From the NCBI GenBank assembly GCA_031841125.1, contig CM063106.1, forward strand, positions 14,818,001 to 14,882,000: DNA of 64,000 bases, in the 5' to 3' direction. Made by a program: the position numbers and the translations under genes. The notes beneath the pieces were generated by a model. That model saw only the letters and a program-made list of their open reading frames with translations. It was not told the DNA's origin and searched no databases. Each line of letters opens with the position of its first letter. Position 1 is the first letter of the stretch. Below are positions 53,856-64,000 of this stretch, piece by piece. This DNA is from Acanthococcus lagerstroemiae. Lineage: Eukaryota; Arthropoda; Insecta; Hemiptera; Eriococcidae.

Positions 53856-56800
53856 CCCTATTGACCAAATCTACTGAAATTTCGCTTACTCAGTTGCGGA
53901 AATTTCAAATTTCCGCAAAAAATTCGAGGCAGATGCCGAATTCGGGAGCAGAACGTAGCGATTTTTCTGATTTTTCCGCTGCAGTATCTGCAGCGTCTCC
54001 AGAATTCCTGTCCATTACGTTGCGTTACGCTGCGATTATCTAACCCGCGGCGGGCGCGGAATTTACTATTACGCTGCATTCAGCAGCTTAAAATAAAGCC
54101 GCAACTGATGCGTAATTTAAATATTGAGGCGTTCAGCTGCGAATAATGAACGTGCCTCAGTAGCGGACATTGTGGAATTTCTGTTCTGCCGCGACTTTAT
54201 CTGTTCCGCATCAATAGTGGCTGACGCAGAATAAAATGTTCTGCGGCGACTTTATTTGTTCCGCATCAGAAGTGACTGACGCAGAATAAAAGTTGAGGCG
54301 TTCTACCGCGACTATTCCACATTTCGCGGCAGTAAAGATTAGTGCGAAACATGAAAGTCGACACGTTCTACTGCGATCCTAATAACTGCTGCTGATCCAG
54401 AATTTTTTGGCCAGTATCGTTTAGAAGCTGCAAATACAAAGCAGTGGCTGATGCGGACTTCAATATTAGAAGTGCTCCATTGTGACTGTGTATTCAATCT
54501 GCTGCACAGAATTTTTCTTAATATAGGCTAAAGGTACCGCAAAATTCAATAATAAACAATAAAGGATCTGTAGTAATAATCCTCCCTTTAAACCTCCCTA
54601 AACCTCCCTTCCATCCTCATTGTCACCAAGAAAACATATCTGTAGAACAAATTTTTTTCTTGTGTCTCAAAAAATTCAAATTGATTTGAATTTTTATTGA
54701 CGCTCGGATCATTTTTATGGTCTCTGATCATTATAATGACGTTGTTCTGTGTACACGTTCTTTATTATTGACGCAGCGCTCGAAATGATTGACCATGTAT
54801 AATTCGCGTAAGTTGCCTCCAGGAAAAACGGTACATCCCTGCATTTTCGGAGCCTTTCCAATAATACGACGAACATCCCGATGAATAGTTTCATTGTGGT
54901 TGCCTTGAAGCTGCGAAAGAGGAGATATTATATTAAACTACCCGAAACCACAAAAATAACGGAAAATCGATTTTTTGACAGACCACGTTTCACCAGTTTC
55001 ACCTTTCATGTACGAATGTAAATGTAGCGCAGTGCGCGATGATTTGGTTTCCCTATGTAGTCCCCGTATGAATAATGCAGTTATAGGGGGGAGAATTCCG
55101 CAGCCCCATAAGTTGATGACAGACAGAAAAAATAGTAGGTAACAGTATAGCAAAAATTTTCCTAGCATTTCATGTAATTTTCCATCTGTGTCCTCTTCCC
55201 CCTAGTCCGTCCCTAAAAGTAGATATATTTGTCCGAGGCACCCTGTTGTCAAGAGCGGACATTAAAAATTTGAAAACCTGAGTATAAATACCTATTTTCA
55301 CTAACTCGAGCACCCGTAACCCATTCGATAATTTGAATGCGTATAAATTGGAACGAAATAACTGTCAAACGACCGTTCGCAATTCACTTTATTTTACTTA
55401 TGGCAGTGGGGTGTCGTCAAATTATCAAATATTTGATAACTGAACGGAAAAAGTCATCCAAGACCGATACAATAAGACATTATGAAAATCGAAAATGTTG
55501 ACAAAAATTAATGTCAGAATTGAAAGTGTATGTCAAACCCGGTGTGACCAGATCGAACAGAAATTTTTTGAACTTAGAGAAAGGCCCTTAACATAGGGAC
55601 GTTATATGCGTTTCTTTCTTTACTATTTTCCAATACTGCAGGCTGCGTAGCTGCCGGTCACTTAGCGTCGCCGAGTCGTCGTGTGATGTGTCGGCGTGTC
55701 GGCCGCTGTCCCGCTGGCCGTTATTCGAATTTCGAAATAATGATAAACGAAAGTTTCGTGCAATTTCCAATCTTGTTCTATCGAAGTGAATATAGTGCAA
55801 ACTTATGAAATTGAACCGTTGAAATTGTTGTAATTACTGTCGTTCATGGGAAGATTTTTTCACAAGGTCGTTTTCTAATATCGGTTATTCGCTAATGAAG
55901 AGAGGAACAAGTGATCAATTATTTATTTGATGAACTTGGTAAGTATTTACATTACTGGTAGCTGGTAGTACTATCTGACATCGGTTTCATATTGCACTGA
56001 CATTTGTGTATTTGCATGAACACAGATTTATGACAAATGTAATCGCAGTTCCAACGTGCCCATTGTCCACTATTCAGCGATCCAAGTCGTCAGTTCACTC
56101 GTAAGTACAGTATTCATGTTTCAATATGCACGTTCAAAGGCTCGAGCATGGTGCAGGAACTTTCTGCTTGACGACTATTTTGGCAAAATTGCACTTGTAT
56201 GACGAGCGTGCACTAACAAATGTCACGCAACAAATTTCCTTAACGTATCCGCATTTAATCAATGTACAGTACCATTGAATATGTTCATTCTGAACGTATG
56301 AACGTATTCAACGGTATTCAGAAATGAGATGTCGCTATACTGCAAGATGCAGCGTACCGTTTTGTCAAATTCAAATTAGATTCTCATTTCGGCATTGGTT
56401 TTGATTAACAAAAAAACTGAAGCCAGTCTCAAGTTCTGAAATGTGGTACATGGTACAATTGACTAGTTCATGGACGATTGCTATCAGTTATCCAGGTGAG
56501 CGTTGTGAAGAAATTTTGTGAAATAGCTGTGTCTCAAGATTGTTTAATATCAGAACTCTAACGTCGCGAATCAAATAATGTGAAACTGATACAAATGAAG
56601 TTGGTGGCTGAATGAACAAACCTCTAGTATTTATCATTGGTAGCACGAATAGTTTGTTGTTGATAGGATTTCGTTGAACTCATTGCGGTTTCTGAAGTCA
56701 GTGGGTGGGTGTTTTTCCCTTCATGTGAAATTTCCCATACAGTAGCGTTAGAAAGGGTGAATTCCAAATTCGACATTGTGAAAATCAATGATCTTAAAGT

Positions 56801-58088
56801 TCCTGGTTCAGAGTATTTCTTTGGCTGCGTGTACATTTTCATAGAGGGAATCGATATGGTGATTATTAGGTCTGTTCAGGCAGCGTACAGAAATTAATCT
56901 TGATGATTTTTTCTGTAAGTTCTGTACAAACGTCTCTGTTCGTTTCTGTAGTGCTGTTGTGTAATCGTTTTAGCGTATGCTCAAACACTTTTTCTGCACT
57001 TTCTGTTGAAATTTCCGATCAACGTTTATTTTCACGGATAAATCTCCACATAAAATAAAATTGAACAATTGCAAATCACCTTCAACGTTCTCTTATGAAA
57101 TTATTTAATTGTTAGCAAATTTTTTATAAGGAATAACCAAAGTTTTTTTCCGTTCCAACTGTTCACAAAAAAGTTACAGAAACTTACAGAAACTCCAGAA
57201 AGTTGGTGCTTGAACATTCTCTCTGCAGTTACAGAAAGTGCAGAAAAGTTGCCCAAAGGCACTTTCTGTCCATTTTGTCAATTTTGGTAGTTTCTGTATG
57301 CTGCCCAAACAGACCTATTTTGTTTCAACAGACGCTAATATTTTTTCCTGACGTCTTGGCCGTATTATATGGGGTTAGCAGGGCGTCCATTTAGTCACTT
57401 TTTTCTACAAAGGTCACTTCTTGCCACTCATTCTGTATACATTTCACTTTTCAATAATCTGCTCTCATGCTGAAAATTTAATTTTCAGATTCCAGAAATG
57501 CAGCCACCCAGCACGCGAATGCGACGCAAAATTTATCTGAAAAACTTGCATAAATTGTTCGTTTATTTTCAAATAAAAATTGTTTTCTTTCATACTAGCA
57601 TCAGAAATTAATGAAAGTCGGCGTAGTATGTATTGAAGAATATTCTGCTTTGTACAGCAGTGAAATAATAGTCGCTCCTGAACGATGCTGAATAAAATTT
57701 TCTGCGCAGTTCTGCTTCCAATATAGTCCGCTCCGAGACGCTCCAGAGAAATAATTATGTGGCAGAATATAATTGATGAAACGTAGTGGAACGCTGCGGA
57801 AAATAGATTTTGTTCGAAGCAGAACTATGCGGAAATAGATTTTTTTCGAAGCGGAATAATGCGGAAATATGATTTTTTTCTGCGTCAGTAGAGGAATAGA
57901 ATTCCGCAGCTGAACGTTGCGTGGTAGGAATACCGTACAGGATTGCGGAAACGGATTCAGTTTCTTCGCGACTGAAGTTGCGGAAATTATTTTCCGTTTC
58001 AGTAGCGAGAAAAAAGTGTCTCATTTTGCAGAAATTTTGAGACGCTGCGGAATCTTGCGGAATTTAAATGTGAAAATGGTCAATAGGG
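53856..58088. mobile_element. 4233-bp insertion with CCCTATTGACC inverted ends
   Basis: The segment interrupts the right arm exactly where the left arm is continuous (TTGGAATT near 50650-50660), so the empty site is known. It begins CCCTATTGACC and ends GGTCAATAGGG, an 11-bp perfect inverted repeat, with AA on both sides as a possible 2-bp duplication. Long subterminal regions (53880-54480 and 57650-58060) are rich in TGCGGAA, GCTGCGGAA and TTCCGC words. The interior (54500-57600) contains a one-ended copy of the 7518-type element (about 55050-55258) and a CAGAAAGTGCAGAAA-type repeat (about 56930-57310). No transposase is recognised, and I cannot assign a superfamily. Confidence 0.78.
54815..54840. 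repeat. Orphan terminus of the CAGGGACGTACCGA MITE family
   Basis: CCAGGAAAAACGGTACATCCCTG matches the right end of the family (GGAAAAACTCTTCGGTACGTCCCTG-like) without the rest of the element. Confidence 0.5.
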
Positions 58089-58375
58089 AATTAGGTCCAA
58101 GCTCACGTTTGCGCCTGAAGATTCGCTGGCCATGCGGAGATAGGATGATCAGGAACGTACCGAAAGGGTTTTCCGGGGGGGGGGAGTGTAAAAGTCCCTG
58201 CTGATTCAACTTAAAGTTCCCAAGTACATATATCAAAGTAGAAAAAAAAGTTGACTTGCTGAATTTTTCCAACTTCTCAACTCAACATTCCCAAGTATCA
58301 AAGAACCAAAGCAAAAAAAAAAAAAAAACCTTCTAACTTGTCGGATTTCCTGACGGAAATGGTAAATAGTTACCG
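58089..58375 (-). repeat. Right arm of inverted duplication, outer part
   Basis: Reverse complement of 50361-50655. It contains the mirror copy of the truncated MITE (58150-58375, starting CAGGAACGTACCGAAAGG) and the unique-looking block GCTCACGTTTGCGCCTGAAG. It ends at the same internal point of the MITE as the left arm. Confidence 0.88.
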
Positions 58376-60126
58376 ACTGTTTTTCTGACGAATTTTCCTT
58401 TTTCACATGCCGAGCTATTAAACATATCCACGTCAAAGCGTTCAGGACCTCGACGATTTCAATTAATCGTTACTTTTGAAGCCCTTTCAATGCAAAGTTT
58501 TCCTTCTAGAAGGGGTAGTTGTGCCTGTTGCCTGTCCCATGTACCCGTGCCTCTCTAGGAAATTGTCTCTATTACCCTCTCCATGCAAACGCAACTAGGC
58601 TCCGGGACGTCAATTTCGAGTTTGACATTTATAAAACTGGGACCATCGTCACGCTTTCATCTTCAGCGGGATTATTCCACTCACTGACCAGTTAACAAGA
58701 CTACTTGAAAGAAAATGTACTTTTACTCGGACAGGCGAGGAGGAAGTTAAACAGCCGTTAAAAGGGTGCCACGACTTGCGAGATTCTGACACTCCAATCA
58801 ACTTTCGCACCCTCCGAATTACAAAAGCGTTCCACTGGCTGGTAACACTGCGAACATTCAAAAGTTCTTCAGGCGAAATGAAATTAAGAAAAGCTATTTA
58901 AAAACCCGTTGCGTATACAAATCGTTGTACAGGGTATTTATCATGTTTTTACATCGCTTCTGGTTAGTAATTCTTTCGGGTATAAAATTTCATCCCAGAA
59001 CCTTTATTTTATAATTTAACCGACGCTCTTCCACCAATTAACTGATAATTCCTCGTGCGTTTTTTCTTCTTTCTTTTTTCGCCGCTCTGGCTTTGTAAAG
59101 TTATTATACTTTCACAAGTCATTTATTTCAGCGATGGAAATTCGTAAAATATTAGCTTGAACGTTTTCATGTTACACGCGGTTTTTCAGACAGGGAGAGA
59201 GAAAGAGGAGAGGATAACACGGCGATATATGCGAGCTCGCGAGGCCCTCCTTAACGTGCCACGTATAGGATCTGCAGAGGGTGAAGATAAACTATGCGGG
59301 TAAACAAATGGAAATGAGAAGCACGCCTTAAGAATGTGGTCAAGAAGCACAAAAGGTCTTTAGCCAAGTAATGTATGTTTTTCGGTGGCCACGACCGAGA
59401 CGTTGTTATGCACGTTGCCGTGAATCAGATTGCGGCGTAAGGCAGTTTCTGCGGCCATTATCAAGGACGTAATGGACGCGTTAAACCCCTAAATGGCACA
59501 ACAGAGGTGTGTTTCTTTCAGCTATCTCTTGTGTAAATGTAAACAAACAGGGCCATCCTGCTGACATTACCGTTATATTTCTTTCAACGGCGGCTTTACT
59601 GGTACCCGTTTCGATGTGTGTACTCGGCCGAAGACGAATGTCGAACATGAATACGTCGATTTTGGAAAATGGCGATGAACGTAAATTCGTTAATGAAATC
59701 GAATATTCATCGAATTTCGGATTTCCAATCATACAGCGTTCCTGCTATAGCTGGCAATTAAGTGCATGAGAAGTGATGCAGCTCGGTCACCAGTTGCGCT
59801 GCAATTCGTGTACATTTCACGGTAATGTAATTTGAAGGAAAACACTGGCAGAATACTATGGGGTGGATTTCATGACACTTGGTCGTTCAAAAGTGATGGA
59901 CACATACTAATTTGTGAGCAAGGCTAAAAGAATGAAAAAAATACAGTTTTTGAGTGGTCATAAAGGAGGTGAGGAGCATACCTTCCACATACTGCTGTAA
60001 AATCGGCCGTGGTTGCGAGGAATGAGAATAGTGAAACCTCTGTAAGTGCAACTTCTGCTCCCTTCAAGTCCAGATCATTTTACATTGAAAATAAACCCTA
60101 CAAGTGCAACGAGTATCTCCATTATA
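58376..60126. other. No gene recognised; CpG-containing unique DNA
   Basis: Apparently unique DNA with moderate CpG content. Frames at 58649-58861 (minus, 70 codons) and 59509-59769 (plus, 86 codons) have no domain I recognise. A purine-rich GAGAGAGAAAGAGGAGAGG tract lies near 59192. Confidence 0.4.
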
Positions 60127-60402
60127 CAGGAACGTACCGAAGAGTTTTCTTTGGGGGGGGGGGGGGAGCAAAATTGTGAAAGTCCGGACCGACTCATCTC
60201 AAAAGTCCTAAGTATCGAAGCAAAAAAAGAAAAACCTTTTGACTTGTATTTTTCCAACTGACTCAACTCAAAATTCCCAAAAACCTTTTGATGTTGAGTT
60301 TTCCCAACTCCGCCTGATTGAAATGGTAAATTTTCCCAACTGCTGAGTGAATAATTCCTATGGAGGAGGGGGAGTTGCCCCCTCCCCCACCGGAATGTCC
60401 AA
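60127..60402. mobile_element. CAGGGACGTACCGA-family MITE copy
   Basis: Starts CAGGAACGTACCGAAGAG, followed by a G run at 60153-60166 and family-typical AACTCAAAATTCCCAA words. It ends ACCGGAATGTCC. It is immediately followed by a copy in the opposite orientation, with no visible target duplication for either. Confidence 0.7.
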
Positions 60403-60717
60403 CAGGGACGTACCGATAGGGAGGGGGATTTCCCTCCCTGTAGGAAATTTTGTACTCAGCAGTTTGGAAAATTTACCACTTCAGTCAGCCGAAGTTGGGA
60501 AATTTGGGTAGAGTTAGGAAAGTCCAACAAACCGGAAGCTTTTTTTTTCTTTTTCTTTTTTTGCTTTGATACTTGGGAATTTTGAGTTGAGAAGTTGAAA
60601 AAATCCAACAAGTCAACAAAAGCTTTTTTTGCTTTGTCACTTGAGAATTTTGAGTTGAATCAGTTGGGACTTTCACACTCCCCCCTCCCCCAGAAAAAAC
60701 TCTTCGATACGTCCCTG
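60403..60717. mobile_element. CAGGGACGTACCGA-family MITE copy, opposite orientation
   Basis: Starts CAGGGACGTACCGATAGG and ends CTTCGATACGTCCCTG, with both family termini intact (315 bp). Flanks ATGTCCAA and TATTGAAC do not match. It is tail-to-tail with the copy at 60127. Confidence 0.75.
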
Positions 60718-60857
60718 TATTGAACTAAAATTAAGAATTTCATTTGTTTCAAAAATACGACTTGGTGCTGCTGTAAACTAAAGTTAAAATGATAACATTG
60801 TTGTTTTACTACGCTGAAATGAGGAAAAACAGGAGAGACCGAACAAGTTACAAAAAC

Positions 60858-61087
60858 CAGGGTGCCGATAGGAGGAAGAGAGCAACTTACCCCCCTGTAG
60901 GAATTTTTCACTCAGCAGCTCGTAAAAAGTTGGGATCATTCAAAAATTGAAAAAATCCAACAAATCAAAAATTTCCTTTTTTTGTGCTAGTACAAAAAAT
61001 TTTGATACTGAGGAATTTTAAGTTGAGTCAGTTGGAACTTTCCCAATTTTGCCCCCTCCCCCGGAAAAATTCTTTGGTACGTCCCTG
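60858..61087. mobile_element. CAGGGACGTACCGA-family MITE copy, shortened
   Basis: Starts CAGGGTGCCGATAGGAGG and ends CTTTGGTACGTCCCTG (230 bp), with an internal deletion relative to the 315-340 bp copies. No matching target duplication was found. Confidence 0.7.
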
Positions 61088-61144
61088 CAGCCCAACATGT
61101 ACATGATTTGTTTTCTTATTATCTCGTCGAACCAGTTGAACGGA

Positions 61145-61485
61145 CTATAGTCGTCCATCCTCGGCATCCCTCGGCATTCTTCGTGTCTGTCGAGTGACAT
61201 GTAATTGAACGAATGACCGCGCGAAGAGAAATACGCAACTACACTGCGATGGTAACGTTTTTCTGCGGAATTTTTCGCGTGGCGAGCCCTTCGACATTTC
61301 CATATCAAAAAAAAAATAATAATAATAAAAATAGCCACGAACTTTATTGTTATACCTTATATTTTCTTTATCATATATAACATTTCATGCTGATTGAACT
61401 TCCGTTCTTCCAGTTTTCTCTGTTGAAACAGATAGAAGGGGGGGGGAGAATGATACTCCTTCTATGTACATCTTCACATCATCAA
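61145..61485. repeat. Dispersed repeat, copy 1 (partner at 63645)
   Basis: Shares with 63645-63990, in the same order, ACTATAGTCGTC, CTCGGCATT(A/C)TTCGTGTCTG, GCAACTACACTGCGATGGTA, an A/AAT-rich run, GAACTTTATTGTTATACC and GATGATACTCCTTCTATGTA. A shorter relative lies at 52690-52790. It ends where the RTE 3' end begins. Confidence 0.75.
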
Positions 61486-63480
61486 GCTTTATTTTTACAA
61501 GTACTTACAATAAAGTACGCCTTCGGGCAAAAGCCTCCCCCAGTCTGCTTCACTCACTGCGATCCTGGGCAATCCTTTGAAAGGTACTATGTCCCAGGAG
61601 CCTACCAGAACCGTCCCTCCATCTGATTCTCAGTTTACCTTGCTCTCTTGTTCCCATATTGTATCAAAAGGTGAGTTTGTACGTCCAATGGTTGTCTTAC
61701 AGTCTTGCTATGTGACCACCCCAACTCCATTTTTTATTTTTATCAGCTGTAGAGCACATTTATTGTTTTTAAGTTGAAATTTGATAGTTGAAATTTTGAT
61801 GTGGTCTTTTTTCTTGATACTTAAAATTGATTGCTCCATCAAATTTTGCGTAGTTTTAATTTTTTGTATCATTTTTCTTGGACAAATTTCAAGTTTCGGA
61901 GCCATATGTTAAAGCTGGGAGGACACATGCATTGAAAATTTTGCTTTTTGTTCAAAGTGGGAAGGAGGCTTTCAAAATGAATTTTAGAGACCAGAATTTA
62001 TTCCAAGCGAGGGTTATTCTGCGTTCAATTTCTTTCTCTTGAGACTTGTTGCATGGAATTTTTTGGCCCAGATATATTACGCTTTCCACTCCTTTTATTT
62101 TGTTTCCTTTGATTTTAATGTCATAGGTTCCGCTTTGGTTATTTATTATTTTAGTTTTAGCGAGATTCATGCTAAGACCTGCAGTCAGCCCATTTCTGTC
62201 CAGTTCCCGTATCATGCCTTCTAATTCTTCTTTGTTGCTTGATATCAGCACTACATCCTCAGCAAAGCATAAATTATTCAAGTGTTCCTTGTTAATTTTT
62301 ATACCCTTTCTTTCCGGTTCAAAATTCTGAAAACTTCCTCTAGACCGCCGTTGAATAATAATGGTGATAAGGGGTCTGAAAATAATTTCCAACTACATCT
62401 GTTACAATTCTACTTTCTAGCCCCTCGTACATTTCCTTGATAGTTTTGATTAAAATTTCCGGAACCCCTTGATTTTCTAGTGCTGACAGCAAGAATTTGT
62501 GGTTAAGTGAGTCAAAGGCTTTGGCGAAGTCTATAAAGGCCAGATGGAGTTCAACCTGGTATTCATTACATTTCTCGTTCAACTGGTTCATGGCGTGGAG
62601 ATGATCCGTTGTAGAGTAACCCGGCTGAAATTCTGCCTGTTCTCCAGGTTGAATCAGAAAAGGTCTTATACTGCCCTCTATGACCTTAGCGAAAATCTTC
62701 AAAATACTTGAGCGAAGACTGATCGGTTTACAGTTATTTATCTTATCTCTTTCTCCTTTCTTAAAGATAAGAATGATATCTGAAGATTTCCAGTCTTTGG
62801 AATTTTCATTTCTTTCAGAATTGTGTTGGAGCTTAGTTTAAATTTTTGGAACAATTTCTCCTCCTACCTTAAAAAATTCGTTAGATTGATTTTCAATTTT
62901 TTAATAATACTTTCCGCTTCTTCCTCAAGAATTTCTGGTTCATTTTCTACCTTTTGTTCACAATTTTCCATATCCTTTGGATCTTTGCAGTATTTGCCTC
63001 TGTACAGTTGTGCATAAAACTCAGTTGCATGATTGTTAATTTCCTGGCTGTCCTATAGCCTTTGGTTTTTTGTGTTTGTCAAATGAGTGGTGTATCTTTC
63101 CCCCAAAGACCGATTTTTATTCATCTGTTTTATGCTCCTAGTAGATTCCAAAATTTCTCTAATCACTCTATCATCTTTTTCCTTGTTGAAGTTTCTCAAA
63201 TCGTTCTTGATTTTTTTGCACAGAATATTCAGTTGGTTCTCAATGATTTGTGTTGTTTACGTTTTATCAGTTCTCTTTTTCGAATGAGGGTTTTAATGCT
63301 ATCTGGTAAGGTTGAGGGGGTTTCTTTTCCTGGGAACTTCTGTGTATTGTGATTTGCTTGTCTCAGGGAATCAATTAAGATCTTGTTCAGCTAATCTATC
63401 TCCACGCCATCATCTAAATTTTTAAGAATTTTTCCTAGCTTTGTTTTGGTACTTATATTTGTTTTGTTCATGAGGTCGAG
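61486..63480 (-). pseudogene. RTE-type LINE reverse transcriptase
   Basis: The minus strand shows, from the 5' side, a linker with TPSTLPDSIKTLIRKRELIK (about 63260-63340); RT blocks SLRSSILKIFAKVIEGSIRP and EQAEFQPGYSTTDHLHAMNQ; then AFIDFAKAFDSLNHKFLLSA. The catalytic box reads NNLCFAEDVVLISSN, with FAED where FADD is expected. The thumb has VIYLGQKIPCN, and a C-terminal NACVLPALTYGSETWN-like segment lies near 61850-61920. Near 61500-61560 the terminal GSQ.VKQTGGGFCPKAYFI resembles the W...AFAQR end of RTE ORFs. Several frameshifts and stops are present. The Asp-to-Glu change in the second catalytic aspartate position would by itself impair activity. Confidence 0.87.
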
Positions 63481-63514
63481 ACGCTTTTCAAAGATACTTT
63501 AGAATCATTTATGT

Positions 63515-63640
63515 TGTAGACATTCATCTCTGCTAAAAACTGTAAAAGACTGCTTTTAATTCAATTATCTACCTGTAATTTGAGTCTGACCGAGGGCACG
63601 ATATACTTTTGATCCGCGATCAGTTGGGGGGGGGGGGGTT
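63515..63640. repeat. Relative of the interior of the hAT MITE at 25447
   Basis: Matches 25600-25711: ACATTCATCTCTGCTAAAAA, TACCTGTAATTTGAGT and GATCAGTTGGGG with a long G run (63626-63639). No MITE termini are present here. Confidence 0.75.
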
Positions 63641-63644
63641 GAAC

Positions 63645-64000
63645 AGACTATAGTCGTTAATTTTCGGCAACCCTCGGCATTATTCGTGTCTGTCGGATAA
63701 ATCATAACTGAACGAATGACCGCGCGAAGAGGAATACGCAACTACACTGCGATGGTAACGTTTTTCTGCGGAATGTTTTATGGAATTCTCCTCTTTCGTG
63801 TGGTGAGTCCTTAGACATATTCATGTCAAAAAAAAAAAAAAATAGCCGCGAACTTTATTGTTATACCTTATATTTTCTTTGTCACATATAACATTCCATG
63901 TAAGTGAGCTTTCATTCTTCCAGTTTTCTCTGTTGAAACCGGTAGGAGGGGGGATGATACTCCTTCTATGTACATCTTCATAAGTGAGTGGTAAAAGTGC
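63645..64000. repeat. Dispersed repeat, copy 2, running off the window
   Basis: Direct-orientation partner of 61145-61485, sharing the same ordered modules including CTCCTTCTATGTACATCTTC near 63959-63978. After that the two copies diverge. The RTE LINE lies between them. Confidence 0.75.

Noticed and set aside
61145..63990. LTR retrotransposon with paired LTRs
   Set aside because: The enclosed coding sequence is an RTE-type non-LTR element on the minus strand, and the repeats lack TG..CA ends and a TSD.

Overview
This window looks like repeat-rich, AT-rich nuclear DNA from an invertebrate animal, most likely an insect. That placement is an inference from the repeat content: tRNA-derived SINEs, a 5S rRNA-like sequence, R1-like, RTE-like and CR1/Jockey-like LINEs, many hAT elements, and ZMYM1-like, KRBA2/Ginger-like and FLYWCH remnants. 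These families are common in insects, including Hemiptera. The species cannot be fixed from sequence alone. I found no convincing host protein-coding gene. All coding homology I can recognise belongs to decayed transposable elements, and most open reading frames are short chance frames or lie inside satellites.

Layout. 0-1.1 kb is a satellite with units of 170-200 bp. 1.4-3.2 kb is a repeat array split by a hAT MITE. 5.2-6.2 kb is a degenerate short-motif satellite, repeated in the opposite orientation at 27.2-27.9 kb. 6.5-9 kb holds an RTE 3' stub with target-site duplications and a long-TIR element containing a hAT MITE. 10.4-13 kb has a 106-bp hAT MITE, a minisatellite and direct repeats. 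14.8-16.5 kb has a hAT element that keeps part of its transposase, then a Gypsy integrase remnant. 17.4-18 kb is a LINE ORF1 split by a SINE. 20.1-21.1 kb is a GTAGCACTAC-type satellite split by a hAT MITE, followed by a 1-kb element with TIRs of about 290 bp. 22.7-24.8 kb is a patchwork of FLYWCH, ZMYM1-like and R1-like LINE pieces. 28.4-30.5 kb has two SINEs, a 5S rRNA-like sequence and RTE fragments. 32.3-36.5 kb is one minus-strand LINE invaded at three points. 38.8-40.4 kb has a hAT MITE and a LINE RT. 42-43.7 kb is a satellite with higher-order units of about 370 bp. 45.5-50.2 kb is an array of GACGTCGATTTGA-type units carrying two independent insertions. 50.4-58.4 kb is a large inverted duplication whose right arm is split by a 4.2-kb element with CCCTATTGACC termini. 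60-61 kb is a cluster of one MITE family, and 61.5-63.5 kb is a decayed RTE LINE.

The strongest results are structural. Ten insertions of the hAT type have 8-bp target duplications (perfect or 7/8), which gives exact element boundaries. The nested order of insertions can be read in several places. The most interesting structures are the LINE stack at 32.3-36.5 kb, the interrupted palindrome at 50.4-58.4 kb with its unclassified 4.2-kb insertion, the local cluster of the CAGGGACGTACCGA MITE family, and the 5S-like sequence beside a tRNA-derived SINE.
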